Positions 22,201 through 34,200 of a DNA stretch of 64,000 nt are shown here, in pieces. The notes beneath the pieces are model-generated. The model was not told the origin of the DNA. It searched no databases and saw nothing but the letters and a program-made list of their open reading frames with translations. The position numbers and the translations under genes are program-made. Origin of the DNA: Macrostomum hystrix (taxonomy: Eukaryota > Platyhelminthes > Macrostomidae); contig CATNEN010000001.1 in the NCBI GenBank assembly GCA_950097015.1, forward strand, positions 25,557,501 through 25,621,500, in the 5' to 3' direction. The first letter of the stretch is position 1, and every line of letters begins with the position of its first letter.

Positions 22201-25200
22201 TCGAGTGGACCACATCGATGAGCTTTCGAGCGACGATGAGCCTTCGACGCCACCAGAGTGAGTCACAGGACTTGAGCACTCTGCTCTTTTGGCTTGTTCT
22301 GCGCATTCTTTGATTGCCTCTTAAATAACAGCTTTGAAATTTGCTGCAGCCGGCAATACCCACTGAGACGTTTGAAATTTGCAAAATGATAAGCTGATTG
22401 ATGCAATAAGGGATGGATGTGATTGGCTGATTGATGCAATAAGGGATGAATATGATTGGCTGATTGATGCAATAAGGGATGAATGTGATTGGCTGATTGA
22501 TGCAATAAGGGATGAATATGATTGGCTGATTGATGCAATAAGGGATGAATATGATTGGCTGATTGATGCAATAAGGGATGAATGTGATAAGCTGATTGAT
22601 GCAATAAGGGATGAATGTGATTGGCTGATTGATGCAATAAGGGATGAATGTGATTGGCCGATTGATGCAATAAGGGATGAATATGATTGGCTGATTGATG
22701 CAATAAGGGATGAATGTGATTGGCTGATTGATGCAATAAGGGATGAATGTGATAAGCTGATTGATGCAATAAGGGATGAATGTGATAAGCTGATTGATGC
22801 AATAAGGGATGAATGTGATTGGCTGATTGATGCAATAAGGGATGAATGTGATTGGCTGATTGATGCAATAAGGGATGAATGTGATTGGCTGATTGATGCA
22901 ATAAGGGATGAATGTGATTGGCTGATTGATGCAATAAGGGATGAATGTGATAAGCTGATTGATGCAATAAGGGACGAATGTGATTGGCTGATTGATGCAA
23001 TAAGGGATGAATGTGATAAGCTGATTGATGCAATAAGGGATGAATGTGATAAGCTGATTGATGCAATAAGGGATGAATGTGATAAGCTGATTGATGCAAT
23101 AAGGGATGAATGTGATAAGCTGATTGATGCAATAAGGGATGAATGTGATAAGCTGATTGATGCAATAAGGGATGAATGTGATTGGCTGATTGATGCAATA
23201 AGGGATGAATATGATTGTGTAGTCTGGCTTGTTGGTGCGCGTTTTCACATAGCCTAGGCCTATTTGCTCCGATCTTAGACCATAGAAACGTGCACTCGTT
23301 TCAACTATTTGTCTCAAATTGTGCATGTCTCATTGTATCATTTTGGCTTGAGTGTCTATGATAAAAACATATCAAAATCACACAATATTAGTGATTAATC
23401 GCTATTCGTGCACCAATGATTTGACCTCGGTGCAAATGCATTCGTGCACTCATAGCAGTTCATTACTTATACATTGTAAACTACCTGAGTGTTTAAGGTG
23501 AGTTCGTTTGTATATTCTTAGAAACATTAATAGTCCGGAAAATCTCTGTCACTCTATAGTAACTGCTCATTTACCTGCTCAATCGAGGTGCTGAGTTTTA
23601 TAATATATTTTTAGTTTAATCAAAATTGAACGCAATAAATCTAAATAGATAATAAAGCGAAGTGCAGCAATAGACAAATGCAAAGAAGTAAACTATTCTG
23701 AATTTCTATCAGTCTTAATGAGTATCTGCTTTGTACCCGCATTGCAGCACTGTTCGAGTGGACCACATCGATGAGCTTTCGAGCGACGATGAGCCTTCGA
23801 CGCCACCAGAGTGAGTCACAGGACTTGAGCACTCTGCTCTTTTGGCTTGTTCTGCGCATTCTTTGATTGCCTCTTAAATAACAGCTTTGAAATTTGCTGC
23901 AGCCGGCAATACCCACTGAGACGTTTGAAATTTGCAAAATGATAAGCTGATTGATGCAATAAGGGATGGATGTGATTGGCTGATTGATGCAATAAGGGAT
24001 GAATATGATTGGCTGATTGATGCAATAAGGGATGAATGTGATTGGCTGATTGATGCAATAAGGGATGAATATGATTGGCTGATTGATGCAATAAGGGATG
24101 AATATGATTGGCTGATTGATGCAATAAGGGATGAATGTGATAAGCTGATTGATGCAATAAGGGATGAATGTGATTGGCTGATTGATGCAATAAGGGATGA
24201 ATGTGATTGGCCGATTGATGCAATAAGGGATGAATATGATTGGCTGATTGATGCAATAAGGGATGAATGTGATTGGCTGATTGATGCAATAAGGGATGAA
24301 TGTGATAAGCTGATTGATGCAATAAGGGATGAATGTGATAAGCTGATTGATGCAATAAGGGACGAATGTGATTGGCTGATTGATGCAATAAGGGATGAAT
24401 GTGATAAGCTGATTGATGCAATAAGGGATGAATGTGATAAGCTGATTGATGCAATAAGGGATGAATGTGATAAGCTGATTGATGCAATAAGGGATGAATG
24501 TGATAAGCTGATTGATGCAATAAGGGATGAATGTGATTGGCTGATTGACGCAATAAGGGATGAATGTGATTGGCTGATTGATGTAATAAGGGATGGATAT
24601 CATTGGCTGATTGATGCAATAAGGGATGAATGTGATTGGCTGATTGATGCAATAAGGGATGGATATTATTGGCTGATTGATGCAATAAGGGATGAATGTG
24701 ATAAGCTGATTGATGCAATAAGGGATGAATGTGATTGGCTGATTGATGCAATAAGGGATGAATATGATTGGCTGATTGATGCAATAAGGGATGAATGTGA
24801 TTGGCTGATTGATGCAATAAGGGATGAATGTGATTGGCCGATTGATGCAATAAGGGATGAATATGATTGGCTGATTGATGCAATAAGGGATGAATGTGAT
24901 TGGCTGATTGATGCAATAAGGGATGAATGTGATAAGCTGATTGATGCAATAAGGGATGGATGTGATTGGCTGATTGATGCAATAAGGGATAAATGTGATT
25001 GGCTGATTGATGCAATAAGGGATGAATGTGATAAGCTGATTGATGCAATAAGGGATGAATGTGATTGGCTGATTGATGCAATAAGGGATGAATGTGATTG
25101 GCTGATTGATGCAATAAGGGATGAATGTGATTGGCTGATTGATGCAATAAGGGATGAATGTGATTGGCTGATTGATGCATAAGGGATGAATGTGATTGGC

Positions 25201-28200
25201 TGATTGATGCAATAAGGGATGAATGTGATTGGCTGATTGATGCAATAAGGGATGAATGTGATTGGCCGATTGATGCAATAAGGGATGGATATCATTGGCT
25301 GATTGATGCAATAAGGGATGAATGTGATTGGCTGATTGATGCAATAAGGGATGAATATGATTGGCTGATTGATGCAATAAGGGATGAATATGATTGGCTG
25401 ATTGATGCAATAAGGGATGAATATGATTGGCTGATTGACGCAATAAGGGATGAATATGATTGGCTGATTGACGCATTAAGGGATGAATATGATTGGCTGA
25501 TTGATGCAATAAGGGATGGATGTGATTGGCTGATTGATGCAAAAAGGGATGAATGTGATTGGCTGATTGATGCAATAAGGGATGAATATGATTGGCTGAT
25601 TGATGCAATAAGGGATGGATGTGATTGGCTGATTGATGCAATAAGGGATGAATGTGATAAGCTGATTGATGCAATAAGGGATGAATGTGATTGGCTGATT
25701 GATGCAATAAGGGATGGATGTGATTGGCTGATTGATGCAATAAGGGATGGATATGATTGGCTGATTGATGCAATAAGGGATGAATATGATAAGCTGATTG
25801 ATGCAATAAGGGATGGATATCATTAGCTGATTGATGCAATAAGGGATGAATGTGATTGGCTGATTGATGCAATAAGGGATGAATATGATTGGCTGATTCA
25901 TGCAATAAGGGATGAATGTGATTGGCAGACTGGCGTAATAAGGGATGAATGTGATTGGCTGATTGATGCAATAAGGGATGGATGTGATTGGCTGATTGAT
26001 GCAATAAGGGATGAATGTGATTGGCTGATTGATGCAATAAGGGATGAATGTGATTGGCTGATTGATGCAATAAGGGATGGATGTGATTGGCTGATTGATG
26101 CAATGAGGGATGAATGTGATTGGCTGATTGATGCAATAAGGGATGAATGTGATTGGCTGATTGATGCAATAAGGGATAAATGTGATTGGCTGATTGATGC
26201 AATAAGGGATGGATATTATTGGCTGATTGATGCAATAAGGGATGAATGTGATAAGCTGATTGATGCAATAAGGGATGAATGTGATTGGCTGATTGACGCA
26301 ATAAGGGATGAATGTGATTGGCTGATTGATGTAATAAGGGATGGATATCATTGGCTGATTGATGCAATAAGGGATGGATATCATTGGCTGATTGACGCAA
26401 TAAGGGATGAATGTGATTGGCTGATTGATGTAATAAGGGATGGATATCATTGGCTGATTGATGCAATAAGGGATGGATATCATTGGCTGATTGACGCAAT
26501 AAGGGATGAATATGATTGTGTAGTCTGGCTTGTTGGTGCGCGTTTTCACATAGCCTAGGCCTATTTGCTCCGATCTTAGACCATAGAAACGTGCACTCGT
26601 TTCAACTATTTGTCTCAAATTGTGCATGTCTCATTGTATCATTTTGGCTTGAGTGTCTATGATAAAAACATATCAAAATCACACAATATTAGTGATTAAT
26701 CGCTATTCGTGCACCAATGATTTGACCTCGGTGCAAATGCATTCGTGCACTCATAGCAGTTCATTACTTATACATTGTAAACTACCTGAGTGTTTAAGGT
26801 GAGTTCGTTTGTATATTCTTAGAAACATTAATAGTCCGGAAAATCTCTGTCACTCTATAGTAACTGCTCATTTACCTGCTCAATCGAGGTGCTGAGTTTT
26901 ATAATATATTTTTAGTTTAATCAAAATTGAACGCAATAAATCTAAATAGATAATAAAGCGAAGTGCAGCAATAGACAAATGCAAAGAAGTAAACTATTCT
27001 GAATTTCTATCAGTCTTAATGAGTATCTGCTTTGTACCCGCATTGCAGCACTGTTCGAGTGGACCACATCGATGAGCTTTCGAGCGACGATGAGCCTTCG
27101 ACGCCACCAGAGTGAGTCACAGGACTTGAGCACTCTGCTCTTTTGGCTTGTTCTGCGCATTCTTTGATTGCCTCTTAAATAACAGCTTTGAAATTTGCTG
27201 CAGCCGGCAATACCCACTGAGACGTTTGAAATTTGCAAAATGATAAGCTGATTGATGCAATAAGGGATGGATGTGATTGGCTGATCGATGCAATAAGGGA
27301 TGAATATGATTGGCTGATTGATGCAATAAGGGATGAATGTGATTGGCTGATTGATGCAATAAGGGATGAATATGATTGGCTGATTGATGCAATAAGGGAT
27401 GAATATGATTGGCTGATTGATGCAATAAGGGATGAATGTGATAAGCTGATTGATGCAATAAGGGATGAATGTGATTGGCTGATTGATGCAATAAGGGATG
27501 AATGTGATTGGCCGATTGATGCAATAAGGGATGAATATGATTGGCTGATTGATGCAATAAGGGATGAATGTGATTGGCTGATTGATGCAATAAGGGATGA
27601 ATGTGATAAGCTGATTGATGCAATAAGGGATGAATGTGATAAGCTGATTGATGCAATAAGGGATGAATGTGATTGGCTGATTGATGCAATAAGGGATGAA
27701 TGTGATTGGCTGATTGATGCAATAAGGGATGAATGTGATTGGCTGATTGATGCAATAAGGGATGAATGTGATTGGCTGATTGATGCAATAAGGGATGAAT
27801 GTGATAAGCTGATTGATGCAATAAGGGACGAATGTGATTGGCTGATTGATGCAATAAGGGATGAATGTGATAAGCTGATTGATGCAATAAGGGATGAATG
27901 TGATAAGCTGATTGATGCAATAAGGGATGAATGTGATAAGCTGATTGATGCAATAAGGGATGAATGTGATAAGCTGATTGATGCAATAAGGGATGAATGT
28001 GATAAGCTGATTGATGCAATAAGGGATGAATGTGATTGGCTGATTGATGCAATAAGGGATGAATGTGATAAGCTGATTGATGCAATAAGGGATGAATGTG
28101 ATTGGCTGATTGATGCAATAAGGGATGGATATTATTGGCTGATTGATGCAATAAGGGATGAATGTGATAAGCTGATTGATGCAATAAGGGATGAATGTGA

Positions 28201-31200
28201 TTGGCTGATTGATGCAATAAGGGATGAATATGATTGGCTGATTGATGCAATAAGGGATGAATGTGATTGGCTGATTGATGCAATAAGGGATGAATGTGAT
28301 TGGCCGATTGATGCAATAAGGGATGAATATGATTGGCTGATTGATGCAATAAGGGATGAATGTGATTGGCTGATTGATGCAATAAGGGATGAATGTGATA
28401 AGCTGATTGATGCAATAAGGGATGGATGTGATTGGCTGATTGATGCAATAAGGGATGAATGTGATTGGCTGATTGATGCAATAAGGGATGAATGTGATAA
28501 GCTGATTGATGCAATAAGGGATGAATGTGATTGGCTGATTGATGCAATAAGGGATGAATGTGATTGGCTGATTGATGCAATAAGGGATGAATGTGATTGG
28601 CTGATTGATGCAATAAGGGATGAATGTGATTGGCTGATTGATGCAATAAGGGATGAATGTGATTGGCTGATTGATGCAATAAGGGATAAATGTGATTGGC
28701 TGATTGATGCAATAAGGGATGGATATTATTGGCTGATTGATGCAATAAGGGATGAATGTGATAAGCTGATTGATGCAATAAGGGATGAATGTGATTGGCT
28801 GATTGATGCAATAAGGGATGAATATGATTGGCTGATTGATGCAATAAGGGATGAATATGATTGGCTGATTGATGCAATAAGAGATGAATATGATTGGCTG
28901 ATTGATGCAATAAGGGATGAATATGATTGGCTGATTGATGCAATAAGGGATGAATATGATTGGCTGATTGATGCAATAAGGGATGAATATGATAAGCTGA
29001 TTGATGCAATAAGGGATGAATATGATGGGCTGATTGATGCAATAAGGGATGAATATGATTGGCTGATTGATGCAATAAGGGATGAATATGATTGGCTGAT
29101 TGATGCAATAAGGGATGAATATGATTGGCTGATTGATGCAATAAGGGATGAATATGATAAGCTGATTGATGCAATAAGGGATGAATATGATTGGCTGATT
29201 GACGCAATAAGGGATGAATATGATAAGCTGATTGATGCAATAAGGGATGGATATGATAAGCTGATTGATGCAATAAGGGATGAATATGATTGGCTGATTG
29301 ATGCAATAAGGGATGAATATGATAAGCTGATTGATGCAATAAGGGATGAATATGATTGGCTGATTGATGCAATAAGGGATGGATGTGATTGGCTGATTGA
29401 TGCAATAAGGGATGGATATGATTGGCTGATTGATGCAATAAGGGATGAATATGATAAGCTGATTGATGCAATAAGGGATGGATATCATTAGCTGATTGAT
29501 GCAATAAGGGATGAATGTGATTGGCTGATTGATGCAATAAGGGATGAATATGATTGGCTGATTCATGCAATAAGGGATGAATGTGATTGGCAGACTGGCG
29601 TAATAAGGGATGAATGTGATTGGCTGATTGATGCAATAAGGGATGGATGTGATTGGCTGATTGATGCAATAAGGGATGAATGTGATTGGCTGATTGATGC
29701 AATAAGGGATGAATGTGATTGGCTGATTGATGCAATAAGGGATGAATATGATTGGCTGATTGATGCAATAAGGGATGAATATGATTGGCTGATTGATGCA
29801 ATAAGGGATGAATGTGATTGGCTGATTGATGCAATAAGGGATGAATGTGATTGGCTGATTGATGCAGTAATGGATGAATGTGATTGGCTGATTGATGCAA
29901 TAAGGGATGAATATTATAAGCTGATTGGTGCAATAAGGGATGAATATGATAAGCTCATTGATGCAATAAGGGCTGAATGTGATTGGCTGATTGACGCAAT
30001 AAGGGATGAATGTGATTGGCTGATTGATGCAATAAGGGATGAATATCATTAGCTGATTGATGCAATAAGGGATGAATGTGATTGGCTGATTGACGCATTA
30101 AGGGATGAATATGATTGGCTTATTGATGCAATAAGGGAAGAATGTGATTGGCTGATTGAAGCAATAAGGGATGAATATCATTAGCTGATTGATGCAATAA
30201 GGGATGAATGTGATTGGCTGATTGATGCAATAAGGGATGAATATGATTGGCTGATTGATGCAATAAGGGATGAATATGATTGGCTGATTGATGCAATAAG
30301 AGATGAATATGATTGGCTGATTGATGCAATAAGGGATGAATATGATTGGCTGATTTATTTATGTTGTTGGACAAACTTCGACACCAACATTTCGTGCGAA
30401 TCAAACCTCAAACCCAACAGCAAAGTTGTCAGTGTACCATTGAAATCTGCTCCTCGAGGATCTGCTGCTCAAGGATCTGCTCCTAAAGGATCTGCTGCGG
30501 CTGGGAAGTGAGTATTTTTGCCGAGATTTTAAGACTTCTTTAATTGGTTCCAGCGTCAAAATTTACTAAATGATATCGTTTTCACATAGCCTAAGCCTAT
30601 TTGCTCTGATCTTAGACCATAGAAACGTGCACTCGTTTCAATTATTTGTCTCACATTGTGCATGTCTCATTGTAACCTCCCTCAGTGTTTAAGGTGAGTT
30701 CGTTTGTATATTCTTAGAAACATTAATAGTCCGGAAAATCTCTGTCACTCTAGTAACTGCTCATTTACCTGCTCAATCGAGGTGCTGAGTTTTATAATAT
30801 ATTTTTAGTTTAATCAAAATTGAACGCAATAAATCTAAATAGATAATAAAGCGAAGTGCAGCAATAGACAAATGCAAAGAAGTAAACTATTCTGAATTTC
30901 TATCAGTCTTTATAAGTATCTGCTTTGTACCCGCATTGCAGCACTGTTCGAGTGGACCACATCGATGAGCTTTCGAGCGACGATGAGCCTTCGACGCCAC
31001 CAGAGTGAGTCACAGGACTTGAGCACTCTGCTCTTTTGGCTTGTTCTGCGCATTCTTTGATTGCCTCTTAAATAACAGCTTTGAAATTTGCTGCAGCCGG
31101 CAATACCCACTGAGACGTTTGAAATTTGCAATAAGGGATGAATGTGATTGGCTGATCAATAAGGGATGGATATGATTGTCTGATAGATGCAATAAGGGAT

Positions 31201-34200
31201 GGATATGATTGGCTGATTGATGCAATAAGGGATGAATATGATTGGCTGATTGATGCAATAAGGGATGAATATGATTGGCTGATTGATGCAATAAGGGATG
31301 GATGTGATTGGCTGATTGATGCAATAAGGGATGGATATGATTGGCTGATTGATGCAATAAGGGATGAATATGATAAGCTGATTGATGCAATAAGGGATGG
31401 ATATCATTAGCTGATTGATGCAATAAGGGATGAATGTGATTGGCTGATTGATGCAATAAGGGATGAATATGATTGGCTGATTCATGCAATAAGGGATGAA
31501 TGTGATTGGCAGACTGGCGTAATAAGGGATGAATGTGATTGGCTGATTGATGCAATAAGGGATGGATGTGATTGGCTGATTGATGCAATAAGGGATGAAT
31601 GTGATTGGCTGATTGATGCAATAAGGGATGAATGTGATTGGCTGATTGATGCAATAAGGGATGAATATGATTGGCTGATTGATGCAATAAGGGATGAATA
31701 TGATTGGCTGATTGATGCAATAAGGGATGAATGTGATTGGCTGATTGATGCAATAAGGGATGAATGTGATTGGCTGATTGATGCAGTAATGGATGAATGT
31801 GATTGGCTGATTGATGCAATAAGGGATGAATATTATAAGCTGATTGGTGCAATAAGGGATGAATATGATAAGCTCATTGATGCAATAAGGGCTGAATGTG
31901 ATTGGCTGATTGACGCAATAAGGGATGAATGTGATTGGCTGATTGATGCAATAAGGGATGAATATCATTAGCTGATTGATGCAATAAGGGATGAATGTGA
32001 TTGGCTGATTGACGCATTAAGGGATGAATATGATTGGCTTATTGATGCAATAAGGGAAGAATGTGATTGGCTGATTGAAGCAATAAGGGATGAATATCAT
32101 TAGCTGATTGATGCAATAAGGGATGAATGTGATTGGCTGATTGACGCATTAAGGGATGAATATGATTGGCTTATTGATGCAATAAGGGAAGAATGTGATT
32201 GGCTGATTGAAGCAATAAGGGATGAATATGATTGGCTGTTTGATGCAATAAGGGATGAATATGATTGGCTGATTTATTTATGTTGTTGGACAAACTTCGA
32301 CACCAACATTTCGTGCGAATCAAACCTCAAACCCAACAGCAAAGTTGTCAGTGTACCATTGAAATCTGCTCCTCGAGGATCTGCTGCTCAAGGATCTGCT
32401 CCTAAAGGATCTGCTGCGGCTGGGAAGTGAGTATTTTTGCTGAGATTTTAAGACTTCTTTAATTGGTTCCAGCGTCAAAATTTACTAAATGATATCGTTT
32501 TCACATAGCCTAAGCCTATTTGCTCTGATCTTAGACCATAGAAACGTGCACTCGTTTCAATTATTTGTCTCACATTGTGCATGTCTCATTGTAACCTCCC
32601 TCAGTGTTTAAGGTGAGTTCGTTTGTATATTCTTAGAAACATTAATAGTCCGGAAAATCTCTGTCACTCTAGTAACTGCTCATTTACCTGCTCAATCGAG
32701 GTGCTGAGTTTTATAATATATTTTTAGTTTAATCAAAATTGAACGCAATAAATCTAAATAGATAATAAAGCGAAGTGCAGCAATAGACAAATGCAAAGAA
32801 GTAAACTATTCTGAATTTCTATCAGTCTTTATAAGTATCTGCTTTGTACCCGCATTGCAGCACTGTTCGAGTGGACCACATCGATGAGCTTTCGAGCGAC
32901 GATGAGCCTTCGACGCCACCAGAGTGAGTCACAGGACTTGAGCACTCTGCTCTTTTGGCTTGTTCTGCGCATTCTTTGATTGCCTCTTAAATAACAGCTT
33001 TGAAATTTGCTGCAGCCGGCAATACCCACTGAGACGTTTGAAATTTGCAATAAGGGATGAATGTGATTGGCTGATCAATAAGGGATGGATATGATTGTCT
33101 GATAGATGCAATAAGGGATGGATATGATTGGCTGATTGATGCAATAAGGGATGAATATGATTGGCTGATTGATGCAATAAGGGATGAATATGATTGGCTG
33201 ATTGATGCAATAAGAGATGAATATGATTGGCTGATTGATGCAATAAGGGATGAATATGATTGGCTGATTGATGCAATAAGGGATGAATATGATTGGCTGA
33301 TTTATTTATGTTGTTGGACAAACTTCGACACCAACATTTCGTGCGAATCAAACCTCAAACCCAACAGCAAAGTTGTCAGTGTACCATTGAAATCTGCTCC
33401 TCGAGGATCTGCTGCTCAAGGATCTGCTCCTAAAGGATCTGCTGCGGCTGGGAAGTGAGTATTTTTGCTGAGATTTTAAGACTTCTTTAATTGGTTCCAG
33501 CGTCAAAATTTACTAAATGATATCGTTTTCACATAGCCTAAGCCTATTTGCTCTGATCTTAGACCATAGAAACGTGCACTCGTTTCAATTATTTGTCTCA
33601 CATTGTGCATGTCTCATTGTAACCTCCCTCAGTGTTTAAGGTGAGTTCGTTTGTATATTCTTAGAAACATTAATAGTCCGGAAAATCTCTGTCACTCTAG
33701 TAACTGCTCATTTACCTGCTCAATCGAGGTGCTGAGTTTTATAATATATTTTTAGTTTAATCAAAATTGAACGCAATAAATCTAAATAGATAATAAAGCG
33801 AAGTGCAGCAATAGACAAATGCAAAGAAGTAAACTATTCTGAATTTCTATCAGTCTTTATAAGTATCTGCTTTGTACCCGCATTGCAGCACTGTTCGAGT
33901 GGACCACATCGATGAGCTTTCGAGCGACGATGAGCCTTCGACGCCACCAGAGTGAGTCACAGGGCTTGAGCACTCTGCTCTTTTGGCTTGTTCTGCGCAT
34001 TCTTTGATTGCCTCTTAAATAACAGCTTTGAAATTTGCTGCAGCCGGCAATACCCACTGAGACGTTTGAAATTTGCAATAAGGGATGAATGTGATTGGCT
34101 GATCAATAAGGGATGGATATGATTGTCTGATAGATGCAATAAGGGATGGATATGATTGGCTGATTAATGCAATAAGGGATGAATATGATTGTCTGATAGA

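Larger units (their letters stand above)
30357..31126 (+). repeat. Type II inter-array block, copy 1 (W1 + X4)
   Basis: A 0.77-kb block starting ATGTTGTTGGACAAAC. It carries exon W near its left end and exon X near its right end. Its X-side half is a shortened relative of the type I block (CTCATTGTAACCTCCCTCAG replaces a longer stretch). Copies follow at 32276 and 33304. Confidence 0.9.
32276..33049 (+). repeat. Type II inter-array block, copy 2 (W2 + X5)
   Basis: Nearly identical to the first type II block; TGCTGAGATTTT replaces TGCCGAGATTTT after the W donor. Confidence 0.9.
33304..34074 (+). repeat. Type II inter-array block, copy 3 (W3 + X6)
   Basis: Third type II block. CACAGGGCTTGAGC distinguishes it from the other copies (CACAGGACTTGAGC). 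Confidence 0.9.

Noticed and set aside
19672-31968. Minus-strand ORFs of 650-1,035 codons (HQSANHIHPLL or NQPITFIPYCI repeats) and plus-strand DAIRDECDWLI ORFs
   Set aside because: All are readings of the 33-bp minisatellite inside gene B introns. Common variants are partly synonymous in one minus frame, but others (N/Y, H/R, Q/E) are not, and frames break at missing bases.
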